A stretch of DNA of 50,190 nt from an uncultured Clostridia bacterium (GCA_944383495.1 CALWPT010000017.1:1-50190); one strand, 5' to 3'. Shown: positions 1-8,737, counted from the stretch's first letter. A program made the numbers and translations. Notes: a model not told the origin generated them from the letters alone.

Positions 1-200
1 TGCTTTCGCGACTAATTCTCACTCAACAAAATTGTGAAACTTATTCTTTTGCGCTCCTGCCGCGCGGGCGCCCACTTTTCCGTGCGTGGAAAAGTGGGCA
101 AAAGACGCAAAGGAGGGGGTGTTTCGACTCCCCCCCTCCTTACACCTCCCCCGCAACGACCAAAGGGAGTTCCCCCTTTGAATTTCTCCGCCTCCCCACG
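1..200. repeat. Cluster of three hairpins in a gene-free stretch
   Basis: No gene is seen in the first 400 bases. Three inverted repeats follow one another: GCCCACTTTTCC (70-81) with GGAAAAGTGGGC (88-99), AAGGAGGGGG (110-119) with CCCCCTCCTT (132-141), and CAAAGGG (161-167) with CCCTTTG (174-180). The first is a perfect 12-bp stem with a 6-base loop. The block resembles a dispersed intergenic repeat rather than one terminator, because no clear T-tract follows any arm. That it is interspersed in the genome is inference. Confidence 0.45.
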
Positions 201-270
201 CATTGCGTTGCTTTGGGCTTTTTTAACGCTTTCCTCTTTTGCATCCGTCTGCAAAAAATTATTTTTCCTC

Positions 271-300
271 TTGACAAGAACATTTGTTCTGTCGTATAAT
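271..300 (+). promoter_or_regulatory. Sigma-A promoter with a LexA (SOS) box in the spacer
   Basis: TTGACA (271-276) and TATAAT (295-300) are both perfect and lie 18 bases apart. Between them AGAACATTTGTTCT (277-290) has the GAAC-N4-GTTC form of the Gram-positive LexA box. A repressor bound there would cover the polymerase site, so the radical-SAM operon downstream is predicted to be induced by DNA damage. Confidence 0.8.
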
Positions 301-307
301 GTCGCCA

Positions 308-386
308 GAGCCGGTAAACACAGGGCAATAGATTGACCACAGGAAGCACTTCTCCCACACAGCAAACGCAGGCTTTTTACCGGCTC
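308..386 (+). other. Inverted repeat enclosing the 5' leader
   Basis: GAGCCGGTAAA (308-318) is perfectly complementary to TTTACCGGCTC (376-386), with 57 bases between. The pair sits in the transcribed leader between the LexA-box promoter and the radical-SAM gene, so the RNA can close into a long-range stem-loop. No known riboswitch class could be assigned. Confidence 0.5.
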
Positions 387-418
387 AACCAAATTGCATG
401 GGAGGGTCGGAGTTTGCC

Positions 419-1729
419 GTGGACTTGATGAAGAAATTGACGATTTTAGCAGATTCGGCAAAATACGACGCGGCCTGCACCTCCAGCGGGGACGATCGAA
501 CGGCGGCGCCCGGCAGCATGGGTTCCGCGGTGGGCTGCGGCATTTGCCACAGCTTTGCCGCCGACGGGCGGTGTATTTCTCTATTGAAGGTGCTGATGAC
601 CAACGCCTGCGCGTATGACTGCAAGTACTGCGTCAATCGCCGATCTAACGACACGCCCCGGGCAGCCTTTTCGCCCCGGGAGCTGGCAGAGCTGACCATG
701 CAATTCTACCGCCGGAATTACATCGAGGGGCTTTTCCTCAGTTCGGGGATCCTGAAAAATCCCGATTATACCTGCGAGAGAATGATTGAGACGCTGCGGA
801 TCCTTCGCAAGGAATACCGATTCGGGGGGTACATCCACGCAAAGGCCATTCCGGGAGCCGACCCGCTGCTCATTGAGCAGATGGGGCTGCTGGCGGATCG
901 GATGAGCGTTAATATTGAGTTGCCGTCTCAGCGGGGCCTGGCGGCTTTGGCGCCTGATAAATCCAAGGCGGATATCCTCAAGCCCATGGCCCAGATCAGC
1001 GGACGGATCCGGGAAAGCAAAAACGAGCTAACGCGCTACCGCCATGCGCCCTCCTTTGCGAAAGCGGGGCAAAGCACGCAAATGATTATTGGCGCCACGC
1101 CGGACACGGATTATCAAATCCTCAGCCTTTCGGCGGCGTTATACCGAAGGTACCGGCTGCGGCGGGTTTTTTATTCGGCCTATATGCCCGTTTCAAATCA
1201 TCCGTCGCTGCCCGCGGTCACTACACGTCCGCCGCTGATGCGGGAGCACAGGCTTTACCAGGCGGACTGGCTGCTGCGGTTTTACGGCTTTTCAGCCGAC
1301 GAACTGCTAGACGAGGATCACCCCAATTTCAATCCTTACCTTGACCCCAAATGCAACTGGGCGCTACATCATATGGAGTTTTTTCCGGTAGAGGTCAACA
1401 CCGCGTCCATGGAAACGCTTTTGCGGGTGCCGGGGATTGGAACCACCAGCGCCGCACGGATCATGAAGGCTCGCCGCACCGGAACAATTACCTTCGAGGG
1501 ACTGAAAAAGCTTGGCGCAGTGCTGAAGCGGGCACAGTATTTCGTCACCTGCAACGGAAAAATGAACGAGGGGCTCCGGATGACGGAAAATGGCCTGCTG
1601 CGGGCGCTGACGTCGGAACGGTGCCAAGAGGAACTGCCAGACGGGACGCCGGAGCAGTTATCCTTGTTCCCCGATCCGGCCCTGGTTACGCAAGAGGACG
1701 TGGTGAAATGCCTAACAGGACAGATTTAA
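419..1729 (+). CDS. Radical-SAM protein of the putative DNA modification/repair family
   Basis: A 436-residue radical-SAM enzyme with the cluster motif CAYDCKYC (Cys64, Cys68, Cys71 from the chosen start). A C-terminal helix-hairpin-helix segment (VNTASMETLLRVPGIG and following) suggests DNA contact. The pattern fits the family found next to DUF4130/uracil-DNA-glycosylase-like partners; its reaction is not known. The GTG start at 419 is preferred: GGAG at 409-412 lies 6 bases upstream, whereas the ATG at 398 has no SD and the ATG at 428 would drop family-like VDL residues. The gene overlaps the next by 22 bases, so they are probably co-translated. Expression is predicted to be SOS-controlled from the LexA box at 277-290. 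Confidence 0.85.
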   Translation: MDLMKKLTILADSAKYDAACTSSGDDRTAAPGSMGSAVGCGICHSFAADGRCISLLKVLMTNACAYDCKYCVNRRSNDTPRAAFSPRELAELTMQFYRRNYIEGLFLSSGILKNPDYTCERMIETLRILRKEYRFGGYIHAKAIPGADPLLIEQMGLLADRMSVNIELPSQRGLAALAPDKSKADILKPMAQISGRIRESKNELTRYRHAPSFAKAGQSTQMIIGATPDTDYQILSLSAALYRRYRLRRVFYSAYMPVSNHPSLPAVTTRPPLMREHRLYQADWLLRFYGFSADELLDEDHPNFNPYLDPKCNWALHHMEFFPVEVNTASMETLLRVPGIGTTSAARIMKARRTGTITFEGLKKLGAVLKRAQYFVTCNGKMNEGLRMTENGLLRALTSERCQEELPDGTPEQLSLFPDPALVTQEDVVKCLTGQI

Positions 1730-2634
1730 TCTATCGGTATGACGGAACCTTTGAAGGGCTGCTGACCTGTGTGTTTGAGGGCTTTGCCCAAAAGGAAACG
1801 CCTGCTGCGATTCTGTCTCCGGACACGCCGCAGACACTGCTGTATCCCTCCCGGGAGATTGAAACCGATTTCATAAAGGCCCGGCGGGTTTTAGCAGCCA
1901 TCCCGAAAAAAATCTCGCAGCAGGCTTTGGATTGGGTAACCCTGGGCTTTTTCACCTGTCACCCGGAAAAGGAGCTGCTTGTATTTCGGTTTTTAAAGCT
2001 GGGCTTCGCACAGGGCGCCCCTGTGACGGCCATGCTGTATGACAACCGGGTCCGGGAGCTGCAAAAGGCGGTGGATCAACTGACCGGAGAGGCGCATAAA
2101 TGGAAGGGGTTTGTTCGGTTTTCCGATACCGGCGGAGCGCTGACGGCGATCATTGAGCCCAAAAACATGGTTCTGCCGCTGCTGTCCGATCATTTCAGCG
2201 GGCGGTATCCCCGCGAGTATTTTATGATTTACGATAAGACCCACGGGATGGCGCTGATCCACAGGCCGGGGAAGGCGGCGATCATTCCGGTGGAAGGCCT
2301 GTCTCTTCCCCAGCCGGACGCACGGGAACAGGCCTATCGCCGTTTATGGAAGCGGTTTTATGATACCATTGCCATCGAAGGACGGAACAACCCTCGCTGC
2401 CGGATGAGCCAAATGCCCAAACGATACTGGAAACACATGACGGAGCTGACGGAAGCGCCGGCGGCGGCCGGAGACCTGCCAGAAACGCGGGAACACCGCA
2501 GCCAGGCGTTTCCCCTGTTGTCGGTTGAAAGCAACAGCGAGCGATGCGTGATCCCAACGAAACCAGCCCGCGCAGCGGAGAAAAACGTGCGGCGCCATAC
2601 GGGAACGGCGCAGTTTTCAAGGGATGAGATATGA
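1708..2634 (+). CDS. DUF4130-type putative DNA metabolism protein, partner of the radical-SAM enzyme
   Basis: A 308-residue protein whose first ~250 residues match the DUF4130/TIGR03915 pattern: YRYDGTFEGLLTCVFEGF at the N terminus, then the RRVLAAIP and NNPRCRMSQMPKRYWKHM segments. In other bacteria this domain stands alone or is fused in front of a uracil-DNA-glycosylase-like domain; here no glycosylase domain follows. The tail from ~residue 260 is low-complexity and probably disordered. The ATG at 1708 lies inside the end of the radical-SAM gene, a tight pairing that supports a shared function in DNA repair. The biochemical role is unknown. Confidence 0.8.
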   Translation: MPNRTDLIYRYDGTFEGLLTCVFEGFAQKETPAAILSPDTPQTLLYPSREIETDFIKARRVLAAIPKKISQQALDWVTLGFFTCHPEKELLVFRFLKLGFAQGAPVTAMLYDNRVRELQKAVDQLTGEAHKWKGFVRFSDTGGALTAIIEPKNMVLPLLSDHFSGRYPREYFMIYDKTHGMALIHRPGKAAIIPVEGLSLPQPDAREQAYRRLWKRFYDTIAIEGRNNPRCRMSQMPKRYWKHMTELTEAPAAAGDLPETREHRSQAFPLLSVESNSERCVIPTKPARAAEKNVRRHTGTAQFSRDEI

Positions 2635-2660
2635 TGTAAGGCAAATGCAAGGCCGATCTA

Positions 2661-2694
2661 AAAACACGGGATTCATGAAAGAATCCCGTGTTTT
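2661..2694. terminator. Bidirectional terminator
   Basis: Perfect 14-bp arms AAAACACGGGATTC (2661-2674) and GAATCCCGTGTTTT (2681-2694) with a 6-base loop. T-runs occur on both strands. It separates the convergent SOS pair and the pncB operon. Confidence 0.85.
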
Positions 2695-2744
2695 TGAACC
2701 GCAGTCATAAAAATGACCGGCTTTTGGGCATGACAGGTTATGAC

Positions 2745-3200
2745 CTAAACATTAAACCGCGCGCTTGATTTCACAGCCTGTTCCATTTCACAGTGTGGGC
2801 AATGCTCATCCAGATATTCCCGGCCAGTTGCGGTAAAGCCCAGCTTTTCGTAAAACCCCCGGGCCTGGAGCTGCGCTCCTACGTGCAGCGTCCGCGCCCC
2901 TAGTTCCCGCGCCAAGTCCATCATGGCGAAAACCAAAACCCGGCCTAGGCCCTGTTTCCTGAATTCCGGCAGCAGGGCGATCCGGCCCAGTGTAAAACGC
3001 CCGCCTGGTTCTGCCAGCACTCTTCCGGCGCCGGCGGGCTCTCCGTCTGCCAGCAGCAGAACATGATGACAGATTTCGTCTCTCCCATCGAATTCCAATG
3101 CAGGATGAAAGCCCTGCTCTTCGCAGAACACTCTCTTTCGAATGGCAAATGCAGGGGATAGCTCGTCCCCCGGGAACAGGGTTTTCAGCATGATTTTCAT
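2745..3200 (-). CDS. GNAT family N-acetyltransferase
   Basis: A 151-residue single-domain acyltransferase. The acetyl-CoA binding motif is visible as ALLPEFRKQGLGRVLVFAMM, followed by the C-terminal GFYEKLGF motif typical of GNAT enzymes. The HCPHCEMEQ tail is reminiscent of ElaA-like members. The substrate cannot be told. The ATG at 3200 is preferred over the one at 3218: a GGGGGA SD lies about 10 bases upstream of it, and it falls 5 bases after the upstream lipoprotein stop instead of overlapping. Last gene of the pncB operon. Confidence 0.85.
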   Translation of the reverse strand: MKIMLKTLFPGDELSPAFAIRKRVFCEEQGFHPALEFDGRDEICHHVLLLADGEPAGAGRVLAEPGGRFTLGRIALLPEFRKQGLGRVLVFAMMDLARELGARTLHVGAQLQARGFYEKLGFTATGREYLDEHCPHCEMEQAVKSSARFNV

Positions 3201-3205
3201 CCGCT

Positions 3206-3853
3206 TTACTTCCCCCATGTCTCCGTGTTAATCAGCGCAACAGCGGACAACATTCCATCCACCATTAAAAAGTCCACCCGATGATTTCCAAAGCTGTATC
3301 GGATCAGCTTGGCATTCTGAGGCTGGCCTATGATAAAAAACAGGTCGCTTTTTCCCGGGCTGTCAAGGATTTCGTCTGCCGTACCCAAGGACTGCTCCAC
3401 CTCCTGCTCGGTGGAAAGACTGGTAGCAAAACCGTAAGCTTCGCTGAAGCTGACCACTGCGGAAATCCCATCCGCCTCCCGATCGGTTTTGTAACAATAC
3501 CCCGCGTCCCCTGCCAACAGCTTATTATATCCATCCATTTCCACAATGGTCAGAAAATCAACCTCTTCGTCCGCAGTTGTTGCCGTGGACGCTCCCGCCG
3601 CAGTGGTTCCTTCGTAGCCGTAGGCCGGATCACCATAATGGTAATATTCCTTGACCGATTGAACCGATTGATTGAGCTTGATGGGAATGCCGGGAATTTC
3701 TCCTTTTTCTACTTGCTCTTTCAACTCGTCCCTCGTAATAATGGGCTCAAAGGCGCTGGTTGTGCTGGCGTTTTCCCTTGTGCATCCATAAAGCGGCAGG
3801 AGAAGCAGCAGGGCTGCCAGAAAAATCGCAATGGTTTGAGTGCGGCGCATCAT
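3206..3853 (-). CDS. Predicted lipoprotein of unknown function
   Basis: A 215-residue exported protein. The N terminus MMRRTQTIAIFLAALLLL ends in the lipobox LYGC, so it should be lipidated and held on the outer face of the membrane. The rest is soluble, with no motif I recognise; the C-terminal part (FFIIGQPQNAKLIRYSFG) looks like an alpha/beta sandwich. ATG at 3853 is chosen because a GGAG lies 6 bases upstream and the signal peptide starts there; a longer reading from 3889 would overlap pncB. It sits between pncB and a GNAT gene in one apparent transcript, but no functional link is clear. Confidence 0.75.
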   Translation of the reverse strand: MMRRTQTIAIFLAALLLLLPLYGCTRENASTTSAFEPIITRDELKEQVEKGEIPGIPIKLNQSVQSVKEYYHYGDPAYGYEGTTAAGASTATTADEEVDFLTIVEMDGYNKLLAGDAGYCYKTDREADGISAVVSFSEAYGFATSLSTEQEVEQSLGTADEILDSPGKSDLFFIIGQPQNAKLIRYSFGNHRVDFLMVDGMLSAVALINTETWGK

Positions 3854-3878
3854 CGTTTCTCCTTTCCAAATCCCACGT

Positions 3879-5312
3879 CTACAGCGCATGCTTCTTTAAA
3901 AGCCGGTCCCGTTCCTCCCAAAGCGGAGCCGACAAATCCACATAATACGCATGGGGGTTTTCCAGCCGGCAGACCTCGTCCCACAAAGTGGCGTTCTGCT
4001 CGGCGGCATAAGCCCGAATTTCCTCAATGGAGGGCCGGCCGTAAACGCATTTTCCGTCTTGCATCACGGGATGCAGCATCGGGCGGGCGATAAAATCGGT
4101 GACAGTTTTCCGCTTCCAGGTGTGGTCGGGATCGAATATCTCATAATCTCCCCGGTCATCCACCACCTCGTCAAACTTGGTCACAACGTCGGCCAGCGCT
4201 TTGCCGGTATGCCGGTCAAACAGCCGCCAGACCTGCTTGCGGCAGGGAATCGTCACCTTACTAACATTATCGGAAAGCTTAATCCTGGGCTGTAGGGTTC
4301 CCGTTTCATCCGCCAGCGCGGACAGCTTGTATACCCCGCCAAACACCGGATCGGAGGAAGCGGTGATCAGCCGCTCGCCCACCCCGAACATGTCCACCCG
4401 CGCCCCTTCAATGAACAGATCGCGGATGATATACTCATCTACCGAGTTGGAGGCGATGATTTCGCAATCGGGATATCCTGCTTCGTCCAGCATCCTGCGG
4501 GCCTTTTTGGACAGGTACGTGATATCCCCCGAGTCGATGCGGATGGCCCGGGGGCGGAACCCCGCAGGAACAACCACCGAGTCAAAAGCCTTGATCGCAT
4601 TGGGCACGCCGGATTGAAGGGTATTATAGGTATCCACCAGCAAAACACAATTTTGCGGAAACTGCCGGGCATAGGCCTCAAACGCCTCCAGCTCGGTATC
4701 AAAATTTTGCACCCAGCTGTGGGCCATCGTTCCAGTCACGGGGATGCCAAACCGCTTACCCGCCAGCGTGCAGGAGGTGCCAGCACATCCGGCGATATAG
4801 GCTGCCCGGGCGCCGTAGACCGCGGCGCTGGCGCCATGGGCACGGCGGGCGCCATATTCAAGCACCGGGCGGCCTTGCGTAGCGCGGACAATGCGGTTGG
4901 CCTTGGTCGCCACAAGGGACTGGTAATTGATGGTTATAAGCAGCAACGTTTCAATCAGCTGGGCCTGGGCCACAGGGCCGACAACCGTGACAATGGGTTC
5001 CATGGGAAAAATCGGCGTACCCTCAGGAACCGCCCATACGTCGCAGGAAAACCGAAAATTAGAAAGGTATTGCAAAAACGCCTCGTCAAACAGCGAAAGG
5101 GAACGCAGATAATCAATGTCGTCATGGGAAAAAGAAAGATGCTCCAGCTCGTCCACCAGCTGCTCCAGTCCGGCCATGATACCAAAGCCGCCGCGGTCGG
5201 GGACTTTGCGGAAAAACATATCAAAGCAAGCCGTTCTGTTCTCCCGCCCATTTTTCAGATACCCGCCGGCCATTGTCAGCTCGTAAAAATCCGTCAGCAA
5301 AGATAGGTTCAT
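3879..5312 (-). CDS. pncB: Nicotinate phosphoribosyltransferase
   Basis: A 477-residue cytosolic enzyme of NAD salvage: nicotinate + PRPP + ATP gives nicotinate mononucleotide. The N-terminal LLTDFYELTMAGGYL is diagnostic; further family signatures are EYGARRAHG, GTMAHSWVQ, the phosphoribosyl-binding region IRIDSGDI and the IIASNSVDEYII strand. Length is normal for the family. The ATG at 5312 is chosen because a GAGGTG SD lies 6 bases upstream; an in-frame GTG at 5321 lacks one. A promoter is visible at 5386-5415. The lipoprotein and GNAT genes follow within 26 and 5 bases, giving a three-gene operon ending at the terminator at 2661-2694. Confidence 0.95.
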   Translation of the reverse strand: MNLSLLTDFYELTMAGGYLKNGRENRTACFDMFFRKVPDRGGFGIMAGLEQLVDELEHLSFSHDDIDYLRSLSLFDEAFLQYLSNFRFSCDVWAVPEGTPIFPMEPIVTVVGPVAQAQLIETLLLITINYQSLVATKANRIVRATQGRPVLEYGARRAHGASAAVYGARAAYIAGCAGTSCTLAGKRFGIPVTGTMAHSWVQNFDTELEAFEAYARQFPQNCVLLVDTYNTLQSGVPNAIKAFDSVVVPAGFRPRAIRIDSGDITYLSKKARRMLDEAGYPDCEIIASNSVDEYIIRDLFIEGARVDMFGVGERLITASSDPVFGGVYKLSALADETGTLQPRIKLSDNVSKVTIPCRKQVWRLFDRHTGKALADVVTKFDEVVDDRGDYEIFDPDHTWKRKTVTDFIARPMLHPVMQDGKCVYGRPSIEEIRAYAAEQNATLWDEVCRLENPHAYYVDLSAPLWEERDRLLKKHAL

Positions 5313-5385
5313 GGGGGTCACCTCGCAAAAAAAATGGCATGGAACGGAATAATTTCCCTCGTGCAGAAATACTTTTTACTGCTTT

Positions 5386-5415
5386 ATTTTACCATATCTT
5401 CCTATAGAATTGCAA
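5386..5415 (-). promoter_or_regulatory. Promoter of the pncB operon
   Basis: Read on the minus strand: TTGCAA (5410-5415), an 18-base spacer, TAAAAT (5386-5391). It sits about 75 bases before the pncB start. Confidence 0.6.
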
Positions 5416-5443
5416 TCATTAATATAATTCAACCGCCCAGGAC

Positions 5444-6133
5444 TCACACCCGAACCTCCACCGGAGCGCGCAGCGTCATGGAATTGGGCGTGACGGCGCA
5501 ATCATAAGCAAGCAGCCGCACGCCCGCGGCCTTAGCAGCGCGAAGAGCCTCACGAAACGAAGGCATGGTCACATCGTAGGGCGAGACAAATGAAACAGGC
5601 GAGAATTGTACCACAAACAAAAGGGCGGCGTCATACCCTTTCTCCACGGCTCGGATCAGTTCCTTCACGTGCCTTTGGCCCCGTAGTGTGGGCGCGTCGG
5701 GGAAATATCCCGCGCCGCCATCCTCCAGCGTTACCCCCTTTACCTCGAGAAAACAGCCGCCGCGCCCCGTTTTTAGATAAAAATCCAATCGGCTGTCTCC
5801 AAAGGCCGCCTCACGGCGCAAAAGGGATGGCCGGCCGCCCAGTTCCGGCAGCAGCCCTGTTGCCAGCGCCTCGGCCGCCGCTGCATTGGGCGCCTGAGAA
5901 TCTATGTTAATCAACAAAGTGCCCTTTTCCACCGCGATGAGGGAAAATTCAGTTTTTCGGTTGGATCCCGAAGCGTGTTCCAGGTAAACCCGTGCGCCGG
6001 GAACCAGCAATTCCCGGCATCGGCCGGTATTTTTTACATGAACCGCCACTTCCCGCCCATCCAACAAGCAGCGGGCGACAAAACGGTTGGGACGGTGCAT
6101 AAAAACAGCAGGGCTGACAGCGCCATACCGCAT
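5444..6133 (-). CDS. sfsA: SfsA family DNA/RNA nuclease-like protein
   Basis: A 229-residue protein matching SfsA along its length: FVARCLLDGREVAVHVKNTG, then CRELLVPGARVYLE, SRLDFYL, CFLEVKGVTLEDGG (acidic/Lys residues of a PD-(D/E)XK-like core), APTLRGQRHVKEL and the C-terminal SPYDVTMPSF. The E. coli protein was named for sugar-fermentation stimulation and binds DNA; the core resembles nucleases, so nucleic-acid processing is likely, but the role is unsettled. The ATG at 6133 follows a GGAAGGAGA SD at some distance. A candidate TATACT -10 lies upstream in 6134-6180. It is monocistronic here. Confidence 0.9.
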   Translation of the reverse strand: MRYGAVSPAVFMHRPNRFVARCLLDGREVAVHVKNTGRCRELLVPGARVYLEHASGSNRKTEFSLIAVEKGTLLINIDSQAPNAAAAEALATGLLPELGGRPSLLRREAAFGDSRLDFYLKTGRGGCFLEVKGVTLEDGGAGYFPDAPTLRGQRHVKELIRAVEKGYDAALLFVVQFSPVSFVSPYDVTMPSFREALRAAKAAGVRLLAYDCAVTPNSMTLRAPVEVRV

Positions 6134-6468
6134 AAGACCGTTCGCTCTCCTTCCTGGCCGGCTGGTTTTAGTATACCACGTATTTTGCCCTGAAACAACG
6201 ATTTTCCCTTGCGGAAGAAACGCTGCTTATATGCTAACGGCAGAATCAGGAGGAAGATGGTAGGGAGATGTGGCAGCAACGCTCATTTGACCCTCCGCAT
6301 GGATCGAATGGACTTCCTTGATCCGACAAATCCCGTGCAATACGACCGGCTGCCTGCGCGCTGCAAAGAGCGAGGACGTCTGTACCTTCAGCATCCAAAG
6401 CCTTCCTTTGCACGCGCTTTTTTTGGAAGACTTTTCTGCCGAGCAAAATGCATATCAGCTGACGGCAA
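6134..6468. other. Gene-free interval between sfsA and nrdJ
   Basis: About 335 bases. It carries the sfsA upstream region (GTATACT near 6170 on the minus strand) and the 3' flank of nrdJ. No convincing gene, RNA or strong terminator hairpin is seen. Confidence 0.5.
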
Positions 6469-8703
6469 TCAGCCGCACTTGGAATACCCGCAGTTGCGGC
6501 AGGTGACGCATCCGCCCTCATGCTCCAGCTTTTCGCCGCATTCGGGGCAAAATTTCATCTGCCTGCCCTGGGCGGAATCCCCCGGCTTTTTGGCTGCGGC
6601 CTTCACCGCCTCCACCATGGGCTTTTCCGCAAAATTCTGCTGCAACGCCACCTTTTCAATCACGCGGGCGATGGCGTCCGGACAGGAGGTGCACTTCATG
6701 CCGTTCTGCCGGATGGTGGAAGGGCACCGGATGCCCTTAAGCTGCTCCACGATGGCCTTGACGCTCATCCCGGAACGAAGTCCAACCGAAACCAAACGCG
6801 CCGTTGCCTCTGACTGGGAAGGGCAGCCCCCCGCTCTGCCGGTGTTCGTAAACACCTCGCAGATGCCCTGTTCGTCGTAATTCACGGTAATATAAAGGTT
6901 GCCGCAGCCAATCTGCACCTTTTCTGTGATACCGGTCGTGACGTCGGGCCGGGGCCGGGGCATCAGCTCGCCGGCAGGCTTCTGGGGGTCTGTGTCGTGC
7001 TTGACCTGGCCGATGTTCAGAACCTGCTCGGTGCGGCTGCCGTCCCGGTAAATGGTTACGCCCTTGCAGCCCAGGTGGTATGCCAGCTCATAAACCTCCC
7101 GCACATCGTCCTTTGTGGCTCTGTTGCTAAAGTTAACCGTTTTGGAAACGGCGTTGTCCGTGTGCTTTTGAAAGGCCGCCTGCATCTTAATGTGGTACTC
7201 TGGAGAAATGTCGTGAGCGCAGACAAACACACGGCGGATTTCCTCGGGCAGTTCGTCAATATGGGCGAGAGACCCGGCCTTCGCCACCTGTCGCATCAGC
7301 GCTTCGGAATAAAGGCCCCTATCCTCCAGCGCCTTTTTCAGCACCGGGCTGACCTCTACCATTTCTGTGCCGTCCATAATATTCCGGATGAACACATAGG
7401 CAAACACCGGCTCCACGCCGGAAGAGCAGCCCGCCAGCATGGAAAGGGTGCCCGTGGGGGCAATGGTGGTAACGGTTGCGTTACGCAGAGGTTCCCCGTC
7501 TTTATAAATACTCTCGTCAAACAATGGGAACGCTCCCCGCGTTTTTGCCAACTCCCGGCTGGCCTCCCGCCCGGTTTCCGTGATACAGGCCATCACCTTG
7601 TCCGCCAGCTCCACGGCTTCATCGGAATTATAGGGGATACCCAGCGTCAGAAGCAGATCGGCCCACCCCATAACGCCCAGACCAATTTTTCGGGTGGCAC
7701 GGGTGGTTTTGTCAATCTCCTCCAACGGGTATTTGTTCACGTCGATGACGTTGTCCAGAAAATGCACGGCGGTGCGCACCGTCTTTTTCAGCCTGTCCCA
7801 ATCGACGCCGCCATCCTTTTGCATTTTATAAAGATTGATAGATCCGAGGTTGCAGGACTCATAGGGCAGCAGCGGCTGCTCTCCGCAGGGATTGGTGGAT
7901 TCGATCTCCCCCTGGGCGGGCACCACATTGTCCCGATTGAGCCGGTCGAGAAAAATGATGCCCGGCTCGCCGTTCTGCCAGGCGGCGGCGACGATTTCAT
8001 CAAACACCGCCCGGGCGTTCAGTCTCCCCACAGATTTATTGGTACTGGGATCGATTAGATCATAATCCTCCCCGCTCTCAGCGGCGCTCATGAACGCCTC
8101 GGTGATTCCCACCGAAATATTAAAATTGGTGATTTCCTTTCCATCGGCCTTGCAATGAATAAATTCCAGGATGTCTGGGTGATCCACCCGCAGAATCCCC
8201 ATATTCGCTCCCCGACGGGTACCGCCCTGCTTGACGGCCTCGGTAGCCATATTGAACACCTTCATGAAGCTAATAGGGCCGCTGGCCACGCCCCCGGTGC
8301 TGTTGACCGGCGCGCCGGCTGGACGCAGCCGTGAGAAGGAAAAGCCCGTTCCTCCGCCCGATTTATGAATCAGTGCAGCCTGTTTAATGGCCTCAAAAAT
8401 CCCATCCATAGAATCGGGAACCGGCAGCACAAAGCAGGCGGACAATTGGCCCAAGGGCCGGCCCGCGTTCATCAGCGTGGGGGAATTGGGAAGAAATTCC
8501 AAATTGGTCATAACGTTAAAAAACGCAGCTTCCGATGCGCTGGCGTCTCCACCGTACGCCTCATCGGCAGCCGCTATAGCCTTGGCCACCCGGAGAAACA
8601 GTTCCTCCACCGTTTCAATGGGGTTTCCCTCCTTGTCCCGGATCAGATAACGCTTTTCCAGCACTTTCCGGGCGTTGTCACTGATTTTTACTTGCTGCTT
8701 CAT
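6469..8703 (-). CDS. nrdJ: Adenosylcobalamin-dependent (class II) ribonucleotide reductase
   Basis: A 744-residue enzyme that reduces ribonucleotides to deoxyribonucleotides using B12, needing no oxygen. Visible signatures: LPNSPTLMNAGRPLGQLSAC with the first active-site Cys, GTRRGANMGIL, the NPCGEQPLLPYESCNLGSIN loop with catalytic Cys and Glu, and TIAPTGTLSMLAGCSSGVEP. After about residue 600 comes the extra C-terminal region of the NrdJ_Z type, with CTSCPDAIARVIE and a final zinc ribbon (CPECGEKL ... CVTCRNCG) thought to carry reducing equivalents. It is a single gene with its own promoter overlapping NrdR boxes at 8738-8784, so repression by NrdR is predicted. Confidence 0.97.
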   Translation of the reverse strand: MKQQVKISDNARKVLEKRYLIRDKEGNPIETVEELFLRVAKAIAAADEAYGGDASASEAAFFNVMTNLEFLPNSPTLMNAGRPLGQLSACFVLPVPDSMDGIFEAIKQAALIHKSGGGTGFSFSRLRPAGAPVNSTGGVASGPISFMKVFNMATEAVKQGGTRRGANMGILRVDHPDILEFIHCKADGKEITNFNISVGITEAFMSAAESGEDYDLIDPSTNKSVGRLNARAVFDEIVAAAWQNGEPGIIFLDRLNRDNVVPAQGEIESTNPCGEQPLLPYESCNLGSINLYKMQKDGGVDWDRLKKTVRTAVHFLDNVIDVNKYPLEEIDKTTRATRKIGLGVMGWADLLLTLGIPYNSDEAVELADKVMACITETGREASRELAKTRGAFPLFDESIYKDGEPLRNATVTTIAPTGTLSMLAGCSSGVEPVFAYVFIRNIMDGTEMVEVSPVLKKALEDRGLYSEALMRQVAKAGSLAHIDELPEEIRRVFVCAHDISPEYHIKMQAAFQKHTDNAVSKTVNFSNRATKDDVREVYELAYHLGCKGVTIYRDGSRTEQVLNIGQVKHDTDPQKPAGELMPRPRPDVTTGITEKVQIGCGNLYITVNYDEQGICEVFTNTGRAGGCPSQSEATARLVSVGLRSGMSVKAIVEQLKGIRCPSTIRQNGMKCTSCPDAIARVIEKVALQQNFAEKPMVEAVKAAAKKPGDSAQGRQMKFCPECGEKLEHEGGCVTCRNCGYSKCG

Positions 8704-8737
8704 AGCGGCTTTTCCCTCTTTCCTATGGCTTTAATAT

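Noticed and set aside
300..390. c-di-GMP-I riboswitch in the leader of the SOS operon
   Set aside because: Only a short CACAGGGCAA-like string fits; the second half of the aptamer and its conserved junction are not present.
6246..6521. 91-residue minus-strand frame overlapping the end of nrdJ
   Set aside because: Overlaps the nrdJ zinc-ribbon end in another frame, no SD, no recognisable features.
6997..8058. 353-residue plus-strand open frame
   Set aside because: Antisense of nrdJ; no family features.
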